Source of the DNA: Thermodesulfobacteriota bacterium | GTDB taxonomy: Bacteria; Desulfobacterota; Desulfocorpusculales; Desulfocorpusculum | Length of the DNA: 5,362 nt | Assembly: GCA_028275295.1 (NCBI GenBank) | Contig: JAPWUY010000166.1 | Location: 1-5,362 of the forward strand | Direction: 5' to 3' | In this document: positions 1 through 4,831 of the stretch, one piece after another | How the letters are laid out: each line of letters opens with the position of its first letter | Position numbering within the stretch: position 1 is the stretch's first letter | Notes under the pieces: model-generated | Seen by the model: the letters and a program-made list of their open reading frames with translations, nothing else | Told to the model about the DNA's origin: nothing | Database searches by the model: none | Made by a program: the position numbers and the translations under genes

Positions 1-2
1 AA

Positions 3-422
3 AATGGTGTGAGTTTTGCCAATATTGATGAGCTCTTGGACTGGATGGAGACGAGGACCTCCGCGATAGCCTATCTGATACTTGACGAGGTGAATCGCGA
101 GCAGATTGCCTCCGTAAATCTAGGGGCTGAGATTCTAAGGGCAGCTGGGAGAATGGCATTTGATCTTCTCAAAGCCGAAAGTCAGTTTCTGAACAAGCCC
201 AACCAAGGAAAACTGATCCGGGCTCGCGAAAGGGCCACGAGGGCCTTCGAGGATCAGTACAGGAAGCGCATCCAGCATGCCCTGGGAGCTAACGTAGATG
301 TGAAAGGCCTGGACGATGATGGAAATGGGGATGGAAAGTATGACCTCTTGGTGGAGGTGGAAAGTGACACGGAGAAGCTAGTCGAGGATATAGTCAAGAT
401 ATTCAAAGCCCCAAGCCAGTAA
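3..422 (+). CDS. Unrecognised acidic protein, 3' part (5' end beyond window)
   Basis: The frame is open from the left edge to a TAA at 420-422, so this is probably the C-terminal part of a longer gene. A GTG at 9 would give 137 residues, but no ribosome site can be judged so close to the edge. Numbered from that GTG, residues 5-90 look like amphipathic helices with many Ala, Arg, Glu and Leu, including a charged stretch around 68-90. Residues 102-112 read DDDGNGDGKYD, a D-x-D-x-N-G-D-G-x-x-D pattern like the calcium loops of dockerin, EF-hand or FG-GAP repeats; only one copy is present. The last 24 residues are a short acidic helix. I do not recognise the family and assign no function. It is convergent with the PIN operon, with about 2 kb of non-coding DNA between them. 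That it is coding is fairly sure; the calcium-loop reading is tentative. Confidence 0.7.
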   Translation, partial: NGVSFANIDELLDWMETRTSAIAYLILDEVNREQIASVNLGAEILRAAGRMAFDLLKAESQFLNKPNQGKLIRARERATRAFEDQYRKRIQHALGANVDVKGLDDDGNGDGKYDLLVEVESDTEKLVEDIVKIFKAPSQ

Positions 423-690
423 GGGCCGAGGGTATTCCTATTTCTTTTTCGGGGCTTCGATGCTCGGTCGTCTTTCCATCGGGGCCCCAGAAAAGGGACC
501 TAATTGGGGATTACGAAATCGTGTCCCAAAGGTACATTTCCGGACACTTTCCCCGGAAGACCCATTGCCACAAATAGGCCCTGGGAGCCTTTGCCTTCCC
601 CGAGCCTGCGGCCTCGCAATTCCTATCTCCACACCTCCCGACTGACCTCAAAGGGAAAAGTCGCGCATTGGTCTCGATATTGATTTCCGC
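423..690. other. Gene-free spacer between the left gene and the repeat array
   Basis: No convincing coding frame is seen on either strand; the open frames here are short and lack family-like sequence. Apart from the stem-loop at 451-488 I see only scattered C-rich and G-rich tracts, with no tRNA and no hairpin plus T-run terminator. It lies just 3' of the plus-strand gene and grades into the first degenerate repeat unit at about 690. Confidence 0.5.
451..488 (+). other. 12-bp stem-loop 29 nt after the stop codon
   Basis: The arm GGGGCTTCGATG (451-462) pairs with CATCGGGGCCCC (477-488) over all 12 positions if two central pairs are U-G wobbles; the loop is 14 nt. The wobbles work only in RNA made from the plus strand, since the opposite strand would have A-C mismatches. 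This suggests a 3'-UTR structure of the upstream gene. It is not a standard intrinsic terminator: the T-rich tract (441-449) lies before the stem, and A/G-rich sequence follows it. Confidence 0.45.
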
Positions 691-910
691 CACTTGGCGT
701 GGAGCCAAAGTAAAATGCTGGGGGCGGAGGTCCTCTATCCAACCGAAAGAAGCAAGGCTATTCCATTGGCCTGGGAACCCTCGGAGGGATGGTCTCTGGG
801 CGTCCGCATGGCAAGGCACCAAGCAGGGAAAAAGGTCCATCAATGGGCAACGATAGGCCAGAAACCAATTGTTTGATGAGGATTGCCCTGTTCAACCGGG
901 TGGATTCTTC
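690..910. repeat. Array unit 0 (degenerate, left end)
   Basis: The H1 position has a short stem TTGGC/GCCAA (694-698 with 704-708) around GTGGA. Its sequence has diverged from GCGGGC/GCCCGC but pairing is kept. The H2 position (783-807) keeps the GGAGGG head, the TCT loop and the CCGC tail, but the stem is weakened: two pairs are G-U wobbles and one is a G-G mismatch. The ATGGCAAGG just after H2 also occurs after H2 in unit C. The rest is poorly conserved. I read it as the oldest, decaying copy. Confidence 0.55.
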
Positions 911-1136
911 GCGGGCGTGCGGAGCCCGCCCCTCCAGGGTGGGCTATGCAAGCTAGGATGGCCTTGCGGGGAGGAGCTGGGGACGGCGCGAAGGCCGATT
1001 TTCTCGGAGGGACGCGGTCTCCGCGTCCGCAAAGCCCGGCCTGACGCAAACCGATGCACAATACGCTCACGCAAAGGCAAACGGAGGCCTAGTGGCCTAC
1101 CGGGGGCATGTCTCGGCCAAGCCCAAGGGTTCTTTA
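911..1136. repeat. Array unit A
   Basis: H1 is at 911-935: stem GCGGGC/GCCCGC around a 7-nt loop. H2 is at 1006-1030: stem GGACGCGG/CCGCGTCC closed by TCT and preceded by TTTTCTC. Downstream, 1093-1123 is a 31-nt segment shared with unit B with only two differences. The intervening 70 bp (936-1005) aligns with the other units, though the AAAACC tract of B and C is lost. Confidence 0.8.
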
Positions 1137-1363
1137 ACGGGCGTGCGGAGCCCGCCCCTCCAGGGGTGGACAGTCCAAGGGGAGATGGCCTAGCGGGGAA
1201 AACCCTAGCATAACGCGGAGGGCGGTTTTCTCGGAGGGACGCGCTCTGCGCGTCCGTCTGGGACGGCCGTCCGGATGCCCGGGCATTTCATTTTGACCCC
1301 ATGTGTAGGCGAACGCCCTATGGCCTACCGGGGACATGTCTCGGTCAAGCCGGGGCCCTCGTT
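1137..1363. repeat. Array unit B
   Basis: H1 is at 1137-1161 and keeps a CGGGC/GCCCG stem. H2 is at 1233-1257: stem GGACGCGC/GCGCGTCC with the TCT loop. The loop-closing pair is C-G here but G-C in units A and C, a compensatory double change. An additional inverted repeat GAAAACC (1198-1204) / GGTTTTC (1224-1230) lies just before H2. The 31-nt segment at 1321-1351 matches unit A 1093-1123 at 29 positions. Confidence 0.8.
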
Positions 1364-1587
1364 GCGGGCGTGCGGAGCCCGCCCCTCCGCGGGGGGCAAG
1401 CCGAGCTGGGACGGCCTTCCGGGGAAAACCCTGAGATGACGCGAAAGGCGGTTTTCTCGAAGGGACGCGGTCTCCGCGTCCGCATGGCAAGGACGTGCTC
1501 AAGCCGAGGCATAACATGATCATCGGGGGCGAACGAACGCCTCGCGGCCTAATGGGGCGCTCTCGCGGTGGAAGCGAAGCCTCCCTT
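1364..1587. repeat. Array unit C
   Basis: H1 is at 1364-1388, identical to unit A in all 25 positions. H2 is at 1459-1483, with the same stem and loop as unit A and one change in the head (GAAGGG for GGAGGG). The GAAAACC/GGTTTTC inverted repeat is present at 1424-1430 and 1450-1456, as in B. The 3' third has diverged from A and B, keeping only pieces such as GGCCTA and a GAAGC tract before the next H1. Confidence 0.8.
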
Positions 1588-1814
1588 GCGGGCGTGCGGA
1601 GCCCGCCCCTCCACTAAACGGCCAAACGGCGACAAAGGGGCTTACTTGGCAAGCCCTGGGATAGGCACAAAGGTAGTTTTCTCGGAGAAGCGCACTCTGT
1701 GCGCCCGCATGGTATGGCCGCGCGAATGCCGAGGCCTTCCGTTCTAATCGGATGCGGCCGGGCGGCGCCTGGTCTCCTAGGAGGATATGGTCGGACGAAG
1801 CCAAGGCAGTCCTT
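1588..1814. repeat. Array unit D
   Basis: H1 is at 1588-1612, identical to A and C. H2 is at 1684-1708, with six inner pairs GCGCAC/GTGCGC around TCT. Compared with unit A, three pairs have changed on both sides (A-T to G-C, G-C to A-T, G-C to C-G), so pairing is kept although sequence is not; the two outer G-C pairs are lost. The TTTTCTC leader before H2 is kept. The rest of the unit has drifted more than A-C. Confidence 0.75.
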
Positions 1815-2040
1815 GCGGTCGTGCAGAGCCCCACCCTTTGAGGGGGCCGACCCCGCGTATATGCCATGGGGCCGAGGCCACGGGATGTTGGTTGGCCCCA
1901 ATATGGTTTGCGAAAGTGACCAGCTCATTGGGGGTCTCAGTATTGACAAAGGGCCTTTTTCAATATCTTCGGAAAGAACCCGACCTGCCGGAGGGTTGTC
2001 GGATTTGATGCTTCGAATGTTTTCTTAGGGCGAGGCTGGC
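1815..2040. repeat. Array unit E (degenerate, right end)
   Basis: The H1 position (1815-1839) lies in exact register, 227 bp after unit D, but has several substitutions that break the stem. No H2 can be found at the expected place near 1911. A different 7-bp inverted repeat, TGGGGCC/GGCCCCA (1867-1873 with 1894-1900), lies between. The right boundary is not definable by eye; 2040 is simply one period after the start. Confidence 0.45.
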
Positions 2041-2393
2041 TTCTGGGACGTGGAATTTCTGGCCCGGGTCATTCTCCAAGCCCTATGGGCTTCAGGGACT
2101 CAGCCCCCGAATCCCGGGTAAGTTCCGGAACAAGAGGAGCAGCCAGCATCGAGGCTCCAAACGCTCTAGGCTTGCAAAGACAAGTAGCTCTAAGGTTCAC
2201 AAGACGGCGAAGGGACATCGGGCAGATTGACTTGCGCGCTCCCCCACAGTATGCACTCCATCCTGAGGATCAGGGCAGAGGGCCGCACCTCGATGAGGAG
2301 AATGAGCCCTCTCAATGCAAGCCCTCTTCCCTGAGGGTGCCCAGGAATGATCTTGCCCTCTCTCCCCCGCTTCTTCCCATAGCAGAACGTCTC
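1840..2393. other. Gene-free region between array and PIN gene, with palindromes
   Basis: No supported gene. The long plus-strand frame from 2085 runs antisense through the PIN gene and is its shadow. Three palindromes stand out: an imperfect 25-bp one at 1941-1965, AAGCCC-TAT-GGGCTT at 2078-2092, and the perfect 10-mer GTTCCGGAAC at 2122-2131. None is followed by a T-run, so I see no clear terminator for the PIN operon. GGTTCACAAG near 2193 resembles a tRNA T-arm but no cloverleaf can be built. Confidence 0.4.
1941..1965. other. Imperfect 25-bp palindrome in unit E
   Basis: The ends TATTGA and TCAATA are exact inverted repeats. Inside them AAAG pairs with CTTT, with one C-T mismatch between the two blocks and a GGC centre. 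It is AT-rich in a GC-rich setting. It could be an operator-like dyad or a weak bidirectional terminator stem. A TTGACA box at 1943-1948 overlaps it, but no good -10 box follows, so I do not call a promoter. Confidence 0.35.
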
Positions 2394-2810
2394 TCATCTG
2401 AAAAACTTTACCGGACAAAACCCACGGACAGCGACTGGCTCGAACTCCCGGTGATCCGACGTGACTACCGTAGCGCCTACCCTTTTGGCCAAGGCTGCTG
2501 CGTAACAATCGGCCAGAGATATCTGGTATCCGTCCTGCGCGAGCTTCGCCTTCAGAAAGGCCGCGCTCCGGATAAGTGCATCGTCCATCTCTTCGCAGAC
2601 AACCAGGCCGGTCGATCGAAGGTCCTCCACTGCCTGGCTGGCCACGGCCTCCCCACAATCCCTGGCGAATACATAGTACACCTCTGATATGTTCACGGCG
2701 TGAGCTACACAGGTTTGGGACTCATCCACGAAGTACCACTCGATGATGTCCGAGCCTTGTTCGCCGCGAAGAAAGGCGATAAGGGCGCATGCATCTAAAA
2801 CCACTGGCAT
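2394..2810 (-). CDS. PIN-domain ribonuclease, VapC-like toxin
   Basis: A 138-residue protein, the usual size for a single-domain PIN toxin. The acidic metal-binding residues are all visible: Asp6 in the N-terminal strand (VVLDACALIAFL), Glu43 in NISEVYY, Asp101 in SLADCYAAALA, and Asp119 in VVTSDHREFE. The family cleaves RNA with Mg2+ or Mn2+; VapC members often attack tRNA or rRNA and are held inactive by a small partner. The ATG lies 6 nt after the TGA of the preceding gene and a GTGAG stretch precedes it, so translation is probably coupled to that gene. It is the last gene of a three-gene minus-strand operon. Fold and active site are secure; the RNA target and a true toxin role are inference. 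No truncation is seen. Confidence 0.92.
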   Translation of the reverse strand: MPVVLDACALIAFLRGEQGSDIIEWYFVDESQTCVAHAVNISEVYYVFARDCGEAVASQAVEDLRSTGLVVCEEMDDALIRSAAFLKAKLAQDGYQISLADCYAAALAKRVGATVVTSDHREFEPVAVRGFCPVKFFR

Positions 2811-2816
2811 GTCAAC

Positions 2817-3122
2817 TCACACTCGTTCGGCGAGCTTCGATCGTGCGTACTCTTCACTGCTCGTGGGGATGAAAGAATACTTTCCTCGCAGGGCACGAAT
2901 TCTCTCCTCTCGCGTGCCCCATGAGTTGGTTTCCTGAGACAGACGGACCTGGATACGGGGAATGCTCTCCGAGATGGAGGAGACTCCAGGGGGTCGTTCC
3001 CAGACCACGGTTTCAGACCGGAAGATCCCTGGAGCGGATACCATTCTGTCCAGCCAAGGCTCAGGCCTTCGATCAAAAGGTAGTCTCGTCCAATTGCTTT
3101 CTACGGCTGACGCCCCAACCAT
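2817..3122 (-). CDS. Antitoxin-like partner of the PIN protein (101 aa)
   Basis: A 101-residue protein directly upstream of the PIN gene. The N-terminal half (about 9-60) has several Trp and Pro residues and no helix-turn-helix or AbrB motif that I can recognise. The C-terminal 30 residues, containing RALRGKYSFIPTSSEEYARS, resemble the tail of many VapB-type antitoxins, where an 'RGK/RGM...SSEE(F/Y)...K' segment wraps around the PIN toxin. That resemblance and the position are the basis for the call. The ATG at 3122-3120 overlaps the end of the upstream gene by 22 nt and is preceded by GGGAGG with a 7-nt spacer. A start farther inside would lose this site. If it is an antitoxin, its DNA-binding part is atypical. 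Coding status is good; function is inferred. Confidence 0.75.
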   Translation of the reverse strand: MVGASAVESNWTRLPFDRRPEPWLDRMVSAPGIFRSETVVWERPPGVSSISESIPRIQVRLSQETNSWGTREERIRALRGKYSFIPTSSEEYARSKLAERV

Positions 3123-3844
3123 TCCATGGCCTCCCGTGCTTGGTCAATCGCCAGGCGCAATGCCTTTCTTGCCATCTCCTCACTGGATTGATACCCGATG
3201 CGCTCGTTGTAACAATAGCGGTCATTGCAATCCACCACTATCTGAAGTCCCGTTTCAAGCGCCTGTCCCATGGGCATTGGTGGGACCCCTTGAGAGCTAG
3301 ATTCCGTCTTGAAGGTCCGGAAGTTGCGTACCACTGTATTAGCGAAAAACGAGTTCTCGACAACCCTAACGGTCTTGAGCTCCAGGTCATGCAGGCCTTG
3401 TCTTTCCACAGCAACCCTCAACCGGTCGCACAAGAACTCGAGCAGTTCTTGTTCATCCCCCTGGGAGGGGAGGTTCACCACCAGAGCAACCCCAACAAAG
3501 TTAGGCCGCATCTGGAGCATGAACTCGAGTAAACCAAAGATCACAGGGAATGACCCCGTCAGGCACCCTTCCACATGAGCGAGTTGTCGCTTCTGTTGCC
3601 GCGAGTAATGGTTTTGAAGAGACAAGCTAACCTGAGAAATGATGAGCTGGCCTGTGCCATCCTTTGCCCCGAAAAGTATGCGGGGCATCTCTGGCTCGAG
3701 CTCATCTGGCAGCGGTAATACCGTGGGAGGTAAGAACCTATCCTGAAGGCGCTCCTCGAACTGGAATGCCAGCTGCCTAATGTCGCTTCTCCTCGGAAAG
3801 ACCGAGGTCAAAATCGCCTGCGCGACATAATAGCCCTCGAACAT
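3101..3844 (-). CDS. TIGR04255-like family protein (247 aa)
   Basis: First gene of the operon. From the ATG at 3844 the product has 247 residues, in the range I recall for TIGR04255 proteins, a sporadically distributed family of unknown function. Landmarks: YYVAQAILTSVFPRRS (5-20), a helical stretch to about 37, the strand pair PEMPRILFGAKDG...LIISQVSLSLQNHY (51-80), a helix-strand segment with NFVGVALVV (115-123), NSFFANTVVRNFRTF (164-178), then LQIVVDCNDRYCYN (200-213) and an amphipathic C-terminal helix. I recall the paired strands and the late I-x-x-D-x-N-D segment as typical of the family. No catalytic motif, signal peptide or membrane segment is seen. The 3844 ATG has AGGA 4 nt before it; ATG 3868 and the far upstream ATG at 4054 are alternatives, but the upstream residues look unconserved. 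Family assignment is from memory of the pattern. Confidence 0.65.
   Translation of the reverse strand: MFEGYYVAQAILTSVFPRRSDIRQLAFQFEERLQDRFLPPTVLPLPDELEPEMPRILFGAKDGTGQLIISQVSLSLQNHYSRQQKRQLAHVEGCLTGSFPVIFGLLEFMLQMRPNFVGVALVVNLPSQGDEQELLEFLCDRLRVAVERQGLHDLELKTVRVVENSFFANTVVRNFRTFKTESSSQGVPPMPMGQALETGLQIVVDCNDRYCYNERIGYQSSEEMARKALRLAIDQAREAMEWLGRQP
3123..3135 (-). promoter_or_regulatory. Strong ribosome-binding site for the 101-aa gene
   Basis: GGGAGG at 3130-3135 (minus strand) precedes the ATG at 3122 by 7 nt and lies inside the end of the TIGR04255-like gene. It fixes the start of the antitoxin-like gene and lets it be translated more strongly than the PIN gene, as expected for an antitoxin-first pair. 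Confidence 0.65.
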
Positions 3845-3983
3845 ACGGTCCTGAACTCCCTGTACCATCACTGGCTTTGACTCGTGCCGCTGGCAGCGCT
3901 CGTCCTGCAGCCCGGACGCGGTCAAATGTATGACATTCCGGGCCGTTCCTCTAATAACGCGCCCATCCTCCGACCTATCCCCC

Positions 3984-4012
3984 AAACTATTTGATCCTAA
4001 TCCATCTGTCAA
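3984..4012 (-). promoter_or_regulatory. Possible sigma-70 promoter of the three-gene operon
   Basis: A perfect TTGACA -35 box (4007-4012, minus strand) is followed after 17 nt by TAGTTT (3984-3989), a weak -10 box matching three of six consensus bases. Transcription would begin near 3977 and leave a leader of about 130 nt before the ATG at 3844. This also favours the short start of the first gene over the ATG at 4054, which lies upstream of the promoter. No operator dyad is evident. Confidence 0.35.
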
Positions 4013-4143
4013 CCCTTGGGCCGCTAGGGGACTAGGTAGGTTGGCGGGGCTCATGTCGCGCGCCGCGAGTGGGAACCCCGGGGGGTCAAGTTTTTCCTTG
4101 AGTACCGGTTACCCTCTGGGTAGGCCCGGCAGGGCGTGGGCTC

Positions 4144-4340
4144 TTAAGAAGAGGAGTCGAGGATGGCGTTGTCACCTAGCGTGTGGGCCTCTATCGCAGC
4201 AAGAACGGTGCGGAAAAAGGCATCCGGATAATGCGAGAAGGTCCTCGACCTCGGTGTCGTCAGTTAACGTGACAAGGAGCGCAAAGGGAGCGGGTGGAAG
4301 GCCCTGAGGCTCGAGGCCGTCACCACAATCTCGGTCGAGA
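4144..4340 (-). pseudogene. Frameshifted remnant of an unrecognised gene
   Basis: Three adjacent short minus-strand segments look coding but lie in different frames. In reading order they are VSTEIVVTASSLRAFHP (about 4290-4340), APFALLVTLTDDTEVEDL (about 4234-4290), and SHYPDAFFRTVLAAIEAHTL running on to GDNAILDSSS and a TAA at 4144. Each breaks off in its own frame close to where the next begins, so two small indels would join them into one reading frame of roughly 65 residues that ends normally. No start codon or ribosome site supports any segment alone. The family is not recognised. It lies 3' of the DUF1998 gene on the same strand and could be a decayed downstream member of that operon. 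The joining is inference. Confidence 0.3.
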
Positions 4341-4759
4341 CCAGTGGCGTCCGATCTTTTGGAGCAACTGGCCAACGAGGGGCCGAGCCCATAAGTCCCC
4401 AATGGCACGGTTCTTTCAAAGAATTCGCATTTACGATTTCAACTCCGCCCCTCGTCTGAACAAGACCATTGGGGTCTTGTCCCCCAAAACTCGCAGGGCT
4501 TGGAGGACCGCTGGCGCTCCCCCGCCTCGGATTTTTTAATGATATCTCCCGGGCCTCCTATCTCTCCGCTTTCCTTTCCGGGCTTACCTCGGGCCCTATC
4601 ACTCCGGCCGGGACAATCCCTCAGAGCCCCCGGGAACCATTGCCAGTAAGAGGTTTGCGGGAGTGATCGTGGGTCCGGAACGATCCGGCCAAGGACCATA
4701 TGACCATTTCATTTCGAAGGTATCCCATTCCGATTCCCGCGAAGCGATTCCGGAGAATC
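4341..4759. other. Gene-free region after the DUF1998 gene
   Basis: No supported gene on either strand; the open frames have no family-like sequence and conflict in frame. It holds the overlapping stem-loops at 4460-4487, a T6 run at 4532-4537 without a good stem before it, and small dyads such as GATTC-TCCG-GAATC (minus strand, just after the 4760 stop) and CCGGA-TCGT-TCCGG. None makes a convincing intrinsic terminator for the DUF1998 gene. Confidence 0.4.
4460..4487. other. Two mutually exclusive stem-loops
   Basis: ACAAGACC (4460-4467) and GGTCTTGT (4473-4480) form a perfect 8-bp stem with a 5-nt loop. TTGGGG (4469-4474) can instead pair with CCCCAA (4482-4487) around a 7-nt loop. The two use the same bases and cannot coexist. 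No T-run follows on either strand, so this is not a plain terminator. It lies in a gene-free stretch and its role is unknown. Confidence 0.35.
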
Positions 4760-4831
4760 CTATTTCCATCCCTCCAAAGCCCTCGTCAGGTACTTCCGGA
4801 CGGGTTCTCTTTGCAGGTGTTGATGACCAAA
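4760..4831 (-). other. In-frame extension of the DUF1998 gene beyond the amber codon
   Basis: After the TAG at 4832-4834 the same frame continues for 23 codons (FGHQHLQREPVRKYLTRALE, then GWK) to a second TAG at 4760-4762. In DUF1998/MZB proteins the cysteine motif is usually followed by SYRNQ and then about 20 or more residues with an H-x-x-L-x-R pattern. Here the frame reads SYRN-stop-FGHQHLQRE, so the extension fits the family C-terminus and only the Gln codon (CAG) has become TAG. Past the second TAG the sequence no longer looks coding. Confidence 0.7.

Larger units (their letters stand above)
690..1839. repeat. Tandem array of ~226-bp structured non-coding units
   Basis: Six related units follow one another. 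A 25-nt G+C-rich element (H1) recurs at 911, 1137, 1364, 1588 and, degenerate, 1815; a weak copy is at about 694-708. A second element (H2) recurs at 1006, 1233, 1459 and 1684, with a degenerate copy at 783. Spacings are 226, 227, 224, 227 for H1 and 223, 227, 226, 225 for H2, and the H1-to-H2 start distance is 95-96 bp in all four good units. Because the period is mostly not a multiple of three, the copies fall in different reading frames, which argues against any long frame here being a gene. Both elements are hairpins. The architecture (paired inverted palindromes, tandem, between convergent genes) is like the BIME/REP elements known from enterobacteria and pseudomonads. No REP-associated transposase gene is in the window. 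Confidence 0.85.

Noticed and set aside
1006..1030. H2 hairpins as rho-independent terminators
   Set aside because: The T-run lies before the stem on the plus strand, and on the minus strand the stem is followed by CTCCGAGAAAA, not by T's.
869..1213. Plus-strand 114-codon open frame in the array
   Set aside because: It spans two repeat units in non-equivalent frames and has Gly/Pro/Arg-rich low-information sequence; a by-product of GC-rich repeats.
1134..1523. Minus-strand 129-codon open frame in the array, and similar ones at 1520-1867 and 1614-1949
   Set aside because: The translated H1/H2 hairpins give the recurring Arg/Pro/Ala strings; copies fall in different frames and there is no ribosome site.
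690..1839. CRISPR array
   Set aside because: The period of about 226 bp, the two inverted modules per unit and the homologous rather than unique spacers do not fit CRISPR.
2170..2215. tRNA-like GGTTCACAAG near 2193
   Set aside because: No acceptor, D or anticodon stems can be folded around it.
2085..2687. Plus-strand 200-codon open frame
   Set aside because: Its 3' half is antisense to the PIN gene, whose active-site motifs prove the minus strand is coding; the 5' half has no family-like sequence.
2795..3076. Minus-strand 93-codon frame following on from the TIGR04255-like TAG
   Set aside because: Overlaps the better supported 101-aa frame, which has a strong ribosome site and fits between its neighbours; composition is low-information.
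2921..3532. Plus-strand 203-codon open frame
   Set aside because: Antisense shadow of the antitoxin-like and TIGR04255-like genes.
4503..4537. Intrinsic terminator ending in T6 at 4532-4537
   Set aside because: Only a four-base GAGG/CCTC stem with a long loop precedes the T-run; no expressed plus-strand gene lies upstream.
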